Numbered from the stretch's first letter, positions 26,532 to 35,445 are shown. The stretch: 64,000 nt of DNA from Bradyrhizobium sp. 186 (GCF_023101685.1 NZ_CP082164.1:2170001-2234000); one strand, 5' to 3'. Notes: generated by a model not told the origin, from the sequence alone. Program-made: numbers and translations.

Positions 26532-27050
26532 CTATCGGGTTGAAAGGGAATTGGTCGGAAGAGGCGCCAAAATCGCGGCAAGGTCGCGACGGAAGCCCAG
26601 TGCAATGAATAATTTCGCCATGACAAACACCGGTCCAAGCAGGAAATGGGTGGGATGGTCGACCATCGAAGGTTGCCGCTCCTCGAATACCCGATGGCCG
26701 ATGATCTGCGCGGCGACGCCGAACCCAATCAGCACGGCAAAAATCGACCACATCATGGCGATCGAGACCTGATTGCCGATCGCGGTTGCGACCGAAAGCA
26801 GCACAATCATCGCCACGAGGATGCCGAGGCCAATCCCGGCGTCCAGCATCAGCCAATAGACCAGCACCGGCAGGGCTAGAATCACCGCCAGGCTCACCTC
26901 GATCCCGAACACATTGAAATGCACCAGCGTCAACGGCAGCACCGCCCCGGTGAAGAGCAGGAGGATTCCGACCACGTGCATCGCGCAATTCCAGGGATCG
27001 CGATGATATTCGACGTAGTCGGCCAGTTGGCGTTGAAAAGAGCCAGCCAT
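26532..27050 (-). CDS. Mpo1-like (DUF962) membrane dioxygenase-type protein
   Basis: 172 residues from ATG 27048-27050. The head YHRDPWNCAMHVVGI (His16, His25) and the later DHPTHFLLGPVFVMAKL contain the histidines conserved in Mpo1. The yeast enzyme is an Fe2+ dioxygenase for alpha-oxidation of 2-hydroxy fatty acids. Four hydrophobic segments lie between. Bacterial members are usually uncharacterised. The role here may concern 2-hydroxy fatty acids, which rhizobial lipid A contains (inference). Confidence 0.85.
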   Translation of the reverse strand: MAGSFQRQLADYVEYHRDPWNCAMHVVGILLLFTGAVLPLTLVHFNVFGIEVSLAVILALPVLVYWLMLDAGIGLGILVAMIVLLSVATAIGNQVSIAMMWSIFAVLIGFGVAAQIIGHRVFEERQPSMVDHPTHFLLGPVFVMAKLFIALGFRRDLAAILAPLPTNSLSTR

Positions 27051-27222
27051 CTTGGTCTCGTGCAGCAGGGGATCGGGGAAGGACGAATAGAGGCTATAGC
27101 ACCGGACTGGGCAGTGCACAAACCTGCGCTTTTGTCGCGCAAGGCCCTAGCCTCGCGCCCGGGACAGGTAGCAAAACGATCAGGACTTCAAAGGGTTCCG
27201 GTAGAGACCGGGATGCGCCCGC

Positions 27223-27897
27223 TCAGCGTTTCTTGGCGGGCTTTTTCGTCGCAGGCGCAGGTGCCGCAGCCGGACGCGCAGGCTCCTCCTCCGGAAGCTT
27301 GGCAAAGGTCAGGATCTGCAACTGGCCGTTGACGGCCGAGGTCGGCCGCGCGCGGTCGAGAAATTGCTCCTCGCCGAGGCCGATCGGATGGAGCCGCTTG
27401 GTCGATATCTTGAACGTGTTCACCAGCACGTCGCGGATCGCGTCCGCACGGCGCTGGCTCAGGATCGCATTGGCTTCCCGCGTCTTCGAATTGGATTCGA
27501 CGCGGCCGACGATCAGGAACGTGTAGGGCAGCAGCGAGGCATGAACCAGCGCATCCGCGATGCGGCCGACGGCCTGATAGGAGGCCGGCTGGATGATCGG
27601 CGTATCGGCGTCGAACTGGATCTGCGCGGTGAAGGTGGGCAAATTGGCGAGGTCGGACACGATCAGCGGCCGGTTCACCGGCCCCGGATCGTTCTTGATC
27701 CTGGCCTTGGCCCGCTCCATCACCTGCTGCTTCAGCGCGGGGATGTCGATCTCGGCGGCCTGTTCGAAATGGTTGAGCTTGCCGACGATGTCGTCGCGGG
27801 TCGGCGGCGCCGTCTGCGCGCTGGCTGCCCCCGCGAGCAGGGCCAGGCCGAGCGCGATGCCAAGTCCGGCGGTGCTAAGCCCGGTTGCGCGCATCAT
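27223..27897 (-). CDS. OmpA-like domain periplasmic protein
   Basis: 224 residues; tandem ATG ATG at 27892-27897. The signal peptide (LGIALGLALLAGAASA) ends near residue 27. A C-terminal OmpA/MotB-like fold follows: FTAQIQFDADTPIIQPASYQ, then FLIVGRVESNSKTREANAIL, SQRRADAIRDVLV and RLHPIGLGEEQFLD. It binds peptidoglycan in other members. Its tail is Ala/Pro/Lys rich. The start overlaps the stop of the upstream Cys-rich gene (ATGA), so the two are coupled. Confidence 0.88.
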   Translation of the reverse strand: MMRATGLSTAGLGIALGLALLAGAASAQTAPPTRDDIVGKLNHFEQAAEIDIPALKQQVMERAKARIKNDPGPVNRPLIVSDLANLPTFTAQIQFDADTPIIQPASYQAVGRIADALVHASLLPYTFLIVGRVESNSKTREANAILSQRRADAIRDVLVNTFKISTKRLHPIGLGEEQFLDRARPTSAVNGQLQILTFAKLPEEEPARPAAAPAPATKKPAKKR

Positions 27898-28310
27898 CGA
27901 TATCCCGCGTCGTCGACGGCCTTCAGGCAGTTGTTGCTGATGCCCTTGGGCGTCGAGATCAGGCAGGGGACCGCCTTGCTGGTCTCTTTGGTCGAGCCAT
28001 TGCAGACCTTGACGATCTCGCGCTGGCAGGCGTTCGCCACCGTGACGCGGGCAGCGACGCGCTTCTGGATCGCATCGAAGGCGCCGAGATAGTCGCTCTG
28101 GCACTGTGGGGAGAGCACGTCGCGGTTGCGGGACAGGCACTCCTTGAGGCGGGTCGAGTCCGGATTGACGCCGCGGCAATTCGCGACGATTTCCGCACCG
28201 CAACTTTTGGCCAGCATCCCGATCGAATCGCCAAAGCTCATGGTCTCCGCCGCCGCAAGCGACGGCATAACCGATGCCAGCACGATCAATGTAATGGAGC
28301 CCCGGACCAT
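27894..28310 (-). CDS. Secreted cysteine-rich repeat protein
   Basis: 138 residues from ATG 28308-28310. A signal peptide (GSITLIVLASVMPSLAAAE) is followed by cysteines at regular spacing: SCGAEIVANCRGV, LKECLSRNRDVLSPQC, ACQREIVKVC, PCLI, NNCLK. This is the pattern of the Cys-rich GLG1-type repeats found in small secreted proteobacterial proteins. Four disulfides are plausible in the periplasm. Coupled by overlap to the OmpA-like gene. Function unknown. Confidence 0.8.
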   Translation of the reverse strand: MVRGSITLIVLASVMPSLAAAETMSFGDSIGMLAKSCGAEIVANCRGVNPDSTRLKECLSRNRDVLSPQCQSDYLGAFDAIQKRVAARVTVANACQREIVKVCNGSTKETSKAVPCLISTPKGISNNCLKAVDDAGYR

Positions 28311-28398
28311 GGGTGCATCTGATACGGGGAAGTTCGCGATGGTCAAGGGCTGTTCGGACCAGAACTGTCGACAGCCCGACCGGTGCGGCGAACAGTCC

Positions 28399-28689
28399 TC
28401 ACTCCGCGGCGTCCGCGCGGACCGGCAATTCGATCAGGGCGACCATGTAGTTCCTGAGGTCGTCGGCCACGTCCGGATCGGCCTTGAGTTCGGTCAGCGT
28501 TCTGGGCCGGGGAAGCTCGCGGCCATCCTCGGTCAGATCTTCCGCATAGAGCTCGAGAGCCTCGGGCGCATTGTGCAAGGCCTCGTCGATGTCGTCGCCG
28601 CCGGAAATGCAGCCGGGCAGGTCGGGAAACCACACGCCAACGGCATGGTCCGGGCCAGCGTCTTCGATAATGGCAATGTAGTGCGCCAT
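28399..28689 (-). CDS. hicB: HicB family antitoxin
   Basis: 96 residues. The N-terminal HicB fold reads YIAIIEDAGPDHAVGVWFPDLPGC with the conserved FPDLPGC, then SGGDDIDEALHNAPEALELY. The C-terminal half has no obvious ribbon-helix-helix or HTH motif, so DNA binding is unclear. Antitoxins of this family neutralise HicA mRNA interferase. Here the upstream hicA is broken, so hicB is an orphan that may persist by chance or protect against other HicA toxins (inference). Confidence 0.88.
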   Translation of the reverse strand: MAHYIAIIEDAGPDHAVGVWFPDLPGCISGGDDIDEALHNAPEALELYAEDLTEDGRELPRPRTLTELKADPDVADDLRNYMVALIELPVRADAAE

Positions 28690-28696
28690 GTCGACC

Positions 28697-28890
28697 TCAG
28701 TCGGGCCTCCAGCCCGCGCCCTTTATAAATGGCACGGACGCCCCTTTCCCACGTCCTTCTTGGGGTGCGGAATGACAAGCGTATCGCCCGAGACGGGACT
28801 TTTGAACACGTGGTGTGAGCCGGTCACGCGCACGAGCTTCTATCCCTCTCGCTCCAGGCGCCGAATGATGTCACGGCTTGCGGTCAGCAT
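28697..28890 (-). pseudogene. hicA: HicA toxin, nonsense mutation plus frameshift
   Basis: From ATG 28888-28890 the frame reads MLTASRDIIRRLEREG, then TAG where HicA has a conserved Trp, then KLVRVTGSHHVFKSPVSG and TLVIPHPKKDVGKG. This is the HicA double-stranded RNA-binding fold with its catalytic His (GSHHxF). After KG the family ending (VRAIYKG) appears in another frame, so at least one frameshift follows. The toxin is inactive unless the stop is read through. It ends just before the intact hicB start. Confidence 0.8.
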
Positions 28891-28964
28891 GACGTCCCCC
28901 AGGATTCATCTGACCAGAAAACTAGATTATGACAAGCGGCGTTAAGCGAGCGAGACGCGAGTGC

Positions 28965-31589
28965 TCACGCCCGCTGAACAAAACTGTCGACGACCTTCTT
29001 CTCACCCGCCTTGTCGAAGGCAATCGTGAGCTTGTTGCCGTCGATCCTGGTTACGCGGCCGTAGCCGAATTTCTGGTGGAAGACGCGGTCGGAGAGGGAG
29101 AATTCCGAGGTCGTGCCGGTGGATTTGGCGACCAGCTCGCCCTCGATCGTCATCGGCCCGCGACGCCGTGAGGAGAAGCTGCCAAAATCGGGCGAGGACG
29201 ACGAGGACGAAAACGACGAGGCCTCTTCCTCCAAGCCGCCGCCGCCATTGCGGCCGCCGCCCCGGTTGCGGTTGGCTTGTGAACGATTGGCTTGGGCGCG
29301 CTGCCAGCCCGGCGTCGTATAGCTCGACCCGAACGCCTCCATGTCGTCGAAGCGCGAGGCGCCGTAGCCGCCGGTGCCACCCCAGGCCGAACCGCCCTTG
29401 GATTCCGTGATCTCGACATTGGCCGCCGGCAATTCGTCGAGGAAGCGCGACGGGATCGTGGTCGACCAGGTGCCATGGATGCGCCGGTTGGTCGCAAAAT
29501 AGATTTTTGCGCGGCGGCGGGCGCGGGTCAGGCCGACGTGGCCGAGCCGGCGCTCTTCCTCGAGCCCGGCACGGCCCTGTTCGTCCAGCGTGCGCTGGCT
29601 CGGGAACAGGCCTTCCTCCCAGCCGGGCAGGAAAACGTTGTCGAATTCGAGCCCCTTGGCCGAATGCAGCGTCATCAGCGACACCGCATCGTCCTCGGCG
29701 CCGCTGTCGCGATCCATCACCAGCGAGATGTGCTCGAGGAACCCTTGCAGATTCTCGAACTCCTCCATCGAGCGCACCAGCTCCTTCAGGTTCTCCAGCC
29801 GTCCCGCGGCATCCGCCGAACGATCCTTCTGCCACATCTCGGTGTAGCCGCTCTCGTCGAGCACGATCTGGGCCAGATCAGTGTGCGCGGTGACCTCGCG
29901 CTGGGCGCGCCAGCGGTCGAACTGGGCGACGAGGGCGCGTAAGGACCCACGCGCCTTCGGCTTCAGCTCGTCGGTCTCCACCACGGCGCGTGCGGACTCG
30001 AACAGCGGAATGCGGCGCTTGCGGGCGTGATCGTGCAGCATCTGCACGGTGGCATCGCCAAGCCCGCGTTTGGGGGTGTTGACGATGCGCTCAAAGGCGA
30101 GGTCGTCGGCGGGCGAATTGATGACGCGCAAATAGGCCAGGGCGTCGCGGATTTCGGCGCGCTCATAGAAGCGCGGGCCGCCGATCACGCGATAGGGCAG
30201 GCCGAGCGTGACGAAACGATCTTCGAACTCGCGCATCTGGTAGGAGGCGCGCACCAGGATCGCGATCTCGTTGAGCTTGTCGCCCTGGCGCTGGATCTGC
30301 TCGATCTCCTCGCCGATGCCGCGGGCTTCCTCTTCCGAATCCCACGAGCCGGTCACCGTGACCTTCTCGCCGTCCTGGTCCTCGGTGCGCAGCGTCTTGC
30401 CGAGCCGGCCTTCATTGTGCGCGATCAGATGCGAGGCAGCGGCCAGGATGTGACCGGTCGAGCGGTAGTTGCGCTCGAGGCGAATGACCTTGGCGCCGGG
30501 AAAATCGTGGTCGAAGCGCAGGATGTTGTCGACCTCGGCGCCGCGCCAGCCATAGATCGACTGGTCGTCGTCGCCGACGCAGCAGATGTTTTTGACGTGG
30601 GTCTTCTCCCTCTCCCCGTCCTTCACGGGGTCGCGACGAGCTTCGCTCGCGCTGAGAGGGTCGGGGTGAGGGGCTGTCTCCACGAGCGCGGTGCTTGGAG
30701 AGTCCCCCTCACCCGCCGTGCTGCGCACGTCGGCCTCTCCCCGCAGGCGGGGAGAGGCAATAGAAGAGGGCGCCTGCGACAACAGCCGCAGCCACAGATA
30801 CTGCGCAACGTTGGTGTCTTGGTACTCGTCGACCAGGATGTATTTGAAGCGCTGCTGGTACTGCCGGAGAATATCCGGGTGCTCGCGGAAGATGCGGATG
30901 TCTTCGAGCAGCAGATCGCCGAAATCGGCGGCGTTCAGGATCTTCAGCCGCTCCTGGTAGCTCGTATAGAGCTTGCCGCCCTTGCCGTTGGCGAAGACAG
31001 CGGCTTCGCCGGAGGGCACCTGCGACGGCGTCAGGCCGCGATTCTTCCAGCCGTCGATCAGGCCGGCCAGCATGCGCGCCGGCCAGCGCTTGTCGTCGAT
31101 GTTCTCGGCCTGAAGAAGCTGCTTCAACAGCCGGACCTGGTCGTCGACGTCGAGCACGGTGAAATTGGACTTGAGCTGCGCCAGCTCGGCATGGCTGCGC
31201 AGGATGCGGCCGCCGATGGAGTGGAAGGTGCCGAGCCACGGCATGCCTTCGACGGCGTGGCCGAGCATCTGGCCGAGCCGATGCTTCATCTCGCGGGCGG
31301 CCTTGTTGGTGAAGGTCACCGACAGGATCTCGCTTGGGCGGGCGCGGCCCTGGCTCAGGATGTGGGCGATGCGGGTGGTCAGCACGCGCGTCTTGCCGGT
31401 GCCGGCGCCGGCCAGCACCAGGACCGGACCGTCCAGCGTCTCCACCGCCTCGCGCTGCTCGGGATTGAGCCCGGACAAATATTTCGGCCCGACCGAGGCG
31501 CGAGCACGCGCGGCGATGCCGCCCGCGGCAGGCTGGTGGTCGGGGACATTCTGAGAGACGATTTTGCTTGGCTCGGTCATGCGAATCAT
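28965..31589 (-). CDS. uvrD: ATP-dependent DNA helicase UvrD/PcrA with in-frame palindromic element
   Basis: 874 residues from ATG 31587-31589 (31580 is an alternative start). SF1A helicase motifs: LNPEQREAVE (Q motif), LAGAGTGKT at 59-67 (Walker A), SVTFTNKAAREMK, LVDEYQDTN (motif II), CCVGDDDQSIYGWRGA (III), RLERNYRS (IV), MTLHSAKGLEFDNVF (V), VGLTRARR (VI). Unwinds DNA in nucleotide excision and mismatch repair. Unusually, about 57 residues are inserted between motif II and the KNICCVGDDDQS segment. This stretch is encoded by a family D intergenic repeat (30605-30765) that keeps the frame. The C-terminus ends in the usual Tudor-like SLSDRVFHQKFGYGRV domain. Confidence 0.93.
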   Translation of the reverse strand: MIRMTEPSKIVSQNVPDHQPAAGGIAARARASVGPKYLSGLNPEQREAVETLDGPVLVLAGAGTGKTRVLTTRIAHILSQGRARPSEILSVTFTNKAAREMKHRLGQMLGHAVEGMPWLGTFHSIGGRILRSHAELAQLKSNFTVLDVDDQVRLLKQLLQAENIDDKRWPARMLAGLIDGWKNRGLTPSQVPSGEAAVFANGKGGKLYTSYQERLKILNAADFGDLLLEDIRIFREHPDILRQYQQRFKYILVDEYQDTNVAQYLWLRLLSQAPSSIASPRLRGEADVRSTAGEGDSPSTALVETAPHPDPLSASEARRDPVKDGEREKTHVKNICCVGDDDQSIYGWRGAEVDNILRFDHDFPGAKVIRLERNYRSTGHILAAASHLIAHNEGRLGKTLRTEDQDGEKVTVTGSWDSEEEARGIGEEIEQIQRQGDKLNEIAILVRASYQMREFEDRFVTLGLPYRVIGGPRFYERAEIRDALAYLRVINSPADDLAFERIVNTPKRGLGDATVQMLHDHARKRRIPLFESARAVVETDELKPKARGSLRALVAQFDRWRAQREVTAHTDLAQIVLDESGYTEMWQKDRSADAAGRLENLKELVRSMEEFENLQGFLEHISLVMDRDSGAEDDAVSLMTLHSAKGLEFDNVFLPGWEEGLFPSQRTLDEQGRAGLEEERRLGHVGLTRARRRAKIYFATNRRIHGTWSTTIPSRFLDELPAANVEITESKGGSAWGGTGGYGASRFDDMEAFGSSYTTPGWQRAQANRSQANRNRGGGRNGGGGLEEEASSFSSSSSSPDFGSFSSRRRGPMTIEGELVAKSTGTTSEFSLSDRVFHQKFGYGRVTRIDGNKLTIAFDKAGEKKVVDSFVQRA
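30605..30765. repeat. palindromic repeat, family D, inside the uvrD coding sequence
   Basis: Arms CTCTCCCCGTCC...ACGGGG at one end and GGCCTCTCCCCGCAGGCGGG at the other, with the inner segment GTCTCCACGAGCG...CCCTCACCCGCC. The same ordered blocks are found in the intergenic element at 35962-36090. On the coding strand it encodes about 53 residues (from IASPRLRGEADV to PVKDGERE). Confidence 0.85.
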
Positions 31590-31833
31590 TGGCCCCACGA
31601 TGGCACCGCGGGGTGACGGAAGGGAGCCTTCATAACAGGGATTACCGCCTATATGGGGTGGCGGCGAGGGGTTTTCCACGTACGCCGAACGCTGATTTGT
31701 TCCTGCGGGGTGCGCGAATTTCGCCCCACTTCAGGTCGGAACCATCGTTTCCCGGTCGAGATTGTCTCTGCAACCGTGGCGCGGTGGTCAGCCGCGCCGA
31801 TCGCGGACAGATATCGAGACGGAGGTTCGGATC

Positions 31834-32007
31834 ATGCTAGGCTGGGTTGTGACGTTTCTGGTTATCGCACTGATCGCCGGTATTTTGGGCTTCGGCGGCA
31901 TCGCCGGCGCTTCGGTCGAAATCGCCAAGATCATCTTCTTTATCGCCGTCGTGCTGTTCCTGGTCTCGGCCGTGTTCGGATTGGTCCGTGGCCGCACCAG
32001 GGTCTAG
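31834..32007 (+). CDS. DUF1328 small membrane protein
   Basis: 57 residues with a strong ribosome site (GGAGG, 8 bp before the ATG). The sequence consists of two membrane helices: [20 protein letters not shown] and [20 protein letters not shown], joined by AGASVEI, with a basic RGRTRV end. This is the standard form of the DUF1328/YtjA family, which is stress-associated in other bacteria. Function not known. Stops 3 bp from the end of the convergent thioesterase gene. Confidence 0.93.
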   Translation: MLGWVVTFLVIALIAGILGFGGIAGASVEIAKIIFFIAVVLFLVSAVFGLVRGRTRV

Positions 32008-32010
32008 CGC

Positions 32011-32502
32011 CTATCGCTTCGAGGGCATCGCGATGTTTCGGCCGATGCCCTCGGGCCGCGGCACGGTGCTGTGGGCTCTAACGACCGCAGCGATACGATC
32101 CTGGATGTCGGGCGGAAACGGTGCGACCTTGCGCAAATTCATGTCCATGTGAAGGGACATGTTCTCGGAGGTGGCCGACAGCCAGCCTTCGGTCGCGTGA
32201 CGCAGCTCCTCGAACGTGTGCAGCCGCTTGTCGTCGGCTTCCAGCAGCCACACCGAAATCTGCACGGGATCGCCGAGATGGATCTCGCGCAAGTAACGCA
32301 CATGGCATTCGGCGGTGAAGGTCGAGCCGTGGCGCTCTTTCATATAAGTCGGTCCGACGCCAAGCTCGAGCCAAAGCTGGTCGATCGCGCGATCGAACAT
32401 CACGTTGTAATAGGCCATGTTGAGGTGGCCATTGTAGTCGATCCATTGCGGCTCGATCTGCATGATTGATGAGCGGAACGGCTCAGCGGCGGTCTCCGGC
32501 AT
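32011..32502 (-). CDS. Hot-dog fold acyl-CoA thioesterase (betainyl/4HB-CoA thioesterase-like)
   Basis: 163 residues. WIDYNGHLNMAYYNVMFDRA is the 4HBT signature in which Asp acts as the catalytic residue. It is followed by ECHVRYLREIHLGDPVQIS and the beta-strand LHTFEELRHATEGWLSAT. The overall length matches single hot-dog thioesterases. Hydrolyses a CoA thioester in the cytoplasm; relatives act on betainyl-CoA in carnitine breakdown. No carnitine genes lie beside it, so the substrate is open. Confidence 0.87.
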   Translation of the reverse strand: MPETAAEPFRSSIMQIEPQWIDYNGHLNMAYYNVMFDRAIDQLWLELGVGPTYMKERHGSTFTAECHVRYLREIHLGDPVQISVWLLEADDKRLHTFEELRHATEGWLSATSENMSLHMDMNLRKVAPFPPDIQDRIAAVVRAHSTVPRPEGIGRNIAMPSKR

Positions 32503-32582
32503 GTTTCCTTCCCTAGCGATGCGTCCGGTCGCTTGACTTGACCGGTCAGATGTCCTTTGCCACGGTCCTTCTGTCGGGAGGA

Positions 32583-34013
32583 ATGTCCGTGGGTACGACC
32601 ATCACCAATAATCCGCCGCGGCCGCAGCCGAAAGCCCTCGCGAGCGCGCTGGAACAGCTTGCCGCACGGTTCGGCAACCGCCTCATCACCTCGCAGGCCG
32701 TCCGCCAGCAGCACGGCCATACCACGACATGGATCGCCAACCAGCCACCGGACGGCGTGGTGATGGCGCAGGAGACCGCCGACATCCAGGACGTGGTGCG
32801 GATCTGCGCGAAAAACGGCGTGCCCGTCATCGCCTTCGGCACCGGCACCTCGCTGGAGGGCCAGGTCAACGCGCCCGCGGGGGGCATCTCGATCGACCTG
32901 CGCGACATGAACAAGGTGCTGGCGGTGCATGCCGAGGACCTCGACTGCGTGATCCAGCCCGGCGTCACCCGCAAGGCGCTGAACGAGCATCTGCGCGACC
33001 AGGGCCTGTTCTTCCCGATCGACCCCGGCGCGGACGCTTCGCTCGGCGGCATGGCTTCGACGCGCGCCTCCGGCACCAATGCGGTGCGCTACGGCACCAT
33101 GCGCGACAGCGTGCTGGCGCTGAAGGTCGTGCGCGGCGACGGCGAGATCATCACGACCGGCACGCGCGCCAAGAAGTCTTCCGCCGGCTACGACCTGACG
33201 CATCTCTTCGTCGGTGCCGAAGGTACGCTCGGCATCATCTCCGAACTAACCATCCGTCTGCGCGGCATTCCCGAGACGATCGCGGCCGGCGCGGTGTCGT
33301 TCGAGACGGTGCACGGGGCGTGTCAGGCGGTGATCCTGGCGATCCAGACCGGCATTCCCGTGGCGCGCATCGAGCTGCTCAATGCCGCGCAGGTGAAGGC
33401 CTGCAACGCCTATTCGAAGCTGACACTGCCGGAGACGCCGCTGCTGCTGATGGAATTCCACGGCAGCGAGATCGAGGTCGCCGAGCAGTCCAAGGCGTTC
33501 GGCGAGATCGCGAAGGAGTGCGGCGGCGGCGATTTCTCCTGGACCACCAAGCCGGAGGATCGCACCAAACTGTGGCAGGCGCGGCACGACGCCTATTGGT
33601 CGGTGAAGGCGCTGCGGCCCGGCGACAGCATCGGCGTGGTCGCGACCGACGTCTGCGTGCCGATCTCGCGCCTGGCCGAATGCGTCGGCGAGACCGAGGA
33701 GGATCTGAAGCGGCTCAACCTGCTGTCGCCGATCGTCGGCCATGTCGGCGACGGCAATTTCCACTGCTCGCTGGTCTGCGATACCAACGACGCCGACGAG
33801 ATGGCGCGCGGCGAGGAGTTCATGCATCGCCTGGTCGAACGCGCGCAGGCGATGGACGGCACCTGCACCGGCGAGCACGGCATCGGCCAGGGCAAGCAGA
33901 AATACCTCGAGGCGGAACTCGGCCCCGAGGCGCTGGACGCGATGCGCGCACTGAAGAAGGCGCTCGATCCGCAGAATATCTTCAACCCCGGCAAGATCGT
34001 CCCGCAGGCGTAG
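32583..34013 (+). CDS. FAD-binding oxidoreductase, D-lactate dehydrogenase (cytochrome)-like
   Basis: 476 residues from ATG 32583; GTG 32589 sits better spaced to GGGAGGA and may be the true start. FAD PCMH-type domain: VIAFGTGTSLEGQVNAPAGG, IDPGADASLGGMASTRASGT, NAVRYGTMRDSVLALKVV. C-terminal cap motifs: IVGHVGDGNFHCSLV and GTCTGEHGIGQGK, with the metal-binding and active-site His. Oxidises D-lactate or another D-2-hydroxyacid and passes electrons to cytochrome or quinone. Divergent from the thioesterase gene by about 80 bp. Confidence 0.92.
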   Translation: MSVGTTITNNPPRPQPKALASALEQLAARFGNRLITSQAVRQQHGHTTTWIANQPPDGVVMAQETADIQDVVRICAKNGVPVIAFGTGTSLEGQVNAPAGGISIDLRDMNKVLAVHAEDLDCVIQPGVTRKALNEHLRDQGLFFPIDPGADASLGGMASTRASGTNAVRYGTMRDSVLALKVVRGDGEIITTGTRAKKSSAGYDLTHLFVGAEGTLGIISELTIRLRGIPETIAAGAVSFETVHGACQAVILAIQTGIPVARIELLNAAQVKACNAYSKLTLPETPLLLMEFHGSEIEVAEQSKAFGEIAKECGGGDFSWTTKPEDRTKLWQARHDAYWSVKALRPGDSIGVVATDVCVPISRLAECVGETEEDLKRLNLLSPIVGHVGDGNFHCSLVCDTNDADEMARGEEFMHRLVERAQAMDGTCTGEHGIGQGKQKYLEAELGPEALDAMRALKKALDPQNIFNPGKIVPQA

Positions 34014-34116
34014 CGCGGCCTGCCGCGTCGCGGTCGCGGAACTTTCGGCGGCGAGGCCGGTTCCAATACCCGTCAGTTTCCGATGCCTCAATGGCGCGGC
34101 TCTGCGGGAGGATGCG

Positions 34117-35445
34117 ATGTTGCGACCGGTCATTGGAATTGCCGTGATGGCGCTTGCCTGCATGCTGGCTGGCACGGCTCTGGGGAAGGGCGGAGGTGGG
34201 GGACATGGCGGTGGGCATGGAGGCGGTCACGGAGGCGGTCACGGAGGGGGCCATGGCGGTGGCCATCATGGTGGCGGCCATTTCGGCGGTCACGGTTTCG
34301 GGCACGCGCATGGTGGCGGCGGGCATCATGGCGGTGTGCGGTTCGCAACCGGAGCCCGACATGGTGGCCCGAACTTCGGTCACATCCGCAATGCAGCCAT
34401 CCGTCCCGCGAATTTCCGCAACGCCCTCAACGAGCACTCCGGCGCGTTCCGCAACGGCCGGCTGATCAGCAATCCGGCGGCGCGGGCCCAGATCGCAGCC
34501 GCGGCCGCACTTGTCGGCTGGCATGGCGCAAGCAGCGGATGGTGGCAACATGCAGGGGGCGGCTATGGCTGGGTCGGACCGCTGTTCTGGCCGTTCGCCT
34601 ATAACGACCTCTACGACTACACGATCTGGGGCGACGGTCTCGGCTTCTGGGGCTACGGCTATCCGGACATCTATGCCGGCATCTTCGGGCCCTATGGCTA
34701 TGACCGTCTCTCGGCCTATCTGCCGCAACGTCCGCAGGGACGACGGCAAGCGCGAGGCGTTGCGCTCGATCAGCTTTGCGGCAGCGATCGCCGCGAAATC
34801 GTCGGTGTGCCGATCGACCAGATCGCAGCCGCGGTGCTGCCGACGGACGCGCAAGGCGCAAGCCTCGACGACCTCGGCAATGCCTCGATCCAGGCGGCGG
34901 AGATGATCCGCGCGTCCTGTCCGGCGCAGGTCGCGGCGACGGCGCCCGGTCGTCTGGCGGCGATGCAGCAGCGCATCGAGGCGATGGAGAAAGCCGTCGA
35001 CCTCGTTCAGCCCGCACTGGATAAATTCTATGGCTTGCTTACCGACGAGCAGAAGGCGCGCTTCAATGCGCTGGCCGAGGATCAGCGTCGCGCGACGGCT
35101 TCCAACAATGCCAGTGGATCGCTGGTCCAGAATTGCGGAGCGTCTGCTGCACTCGATTGGCCCGGCGCCGACATCGAGGCGAGGCTTCATCCCGACGGCA
35201 CCCAGCGCGCTGCGCTGCAGGTGCTCCAGGATACCAGCGCCAAGGTCAGCGCATCGCTCAAGGCGGCCTGCCAGCCCAACGACGTGATGACGCCGCCGGC
35301 GCGAATGGCCGCGATCCGCAAGCGGCTCGACGTGATGCTGGATGGCGTCAAATCGGTGCGCGCTGCGCTCGAGGATTTCTATGCCACGTTGAACGACGAG
35401 CAGAAGGCGCAGTTCGAGGCGATCGGACCACGTCGGACGTCCTGA
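34117..35445 (+). CDS. Secreted Gly/His-repeat protein with two Spy-like (LTXXQ) modules
   Basis: 442 residues. After a signal peptide (VMALACMLAGTALG) come GHGGG repeats (residues ~25-75), rich in His and likely to bind metal. A Trp/Tyr/Gly-rich middle follows (GWWQHAGGGYGWVGPLFWPF). The C-terminal half has two similar helical modules, each with CPAQ/CQPN, RLxAMxxRI or RMAAIRKRLD, and the motif LTDEQKARFN or LNDEQKAQFE. This LTxxQ motif marks the Spy/CpxP periplasmic chaperone fold. Probable metal-linked envelope stress chaperone (inference). The tandem arrangement is uncommon. Confidence 0.8.
   Translation: MLRPVIGIAVMALACMLAGTALGKGGGGGHGGGHGGGHGGGHGGGHGGGHHGGGHFGGHGFGHAHGGGGHHGGVRFATGARHGGPNFGHIRNAAIRPANFRNALNEHSGAFRNGRLISNPAARAQIAAAAALVGWHGASSGWWQHAGGGYGWVGPLFWPFAYNDLYDYTIWGDGLGFWGYGYPDIYAGIFGPYGYDRLSAYLPQRPQGRRQARGVALDQLCGSDRREIVGVPIDQIAAAVLPTDAQGASLDDLGNASIQAAEMIRASCPAQVAATAPGRLAAMQQRIEAMEKAVDLVQPALDKFYGLLTDEQKARFNALAEDQRRATASNNASGSLVQNCGASAALDWPGADIEARLHPDGTQRAALQVLQDTSAKVSASLKAACQPNDVMTPPARMAAIRKRLDVMLDGVKSVRAALEDFYATLNDEQKAQFEAIGPRRTS

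Noticed and set aside
30027..31616. 529-residue forward open frame opposite uvrD
   Set aside because: No motifs and antisense composition; all helicase motifs are on the reverse strand.
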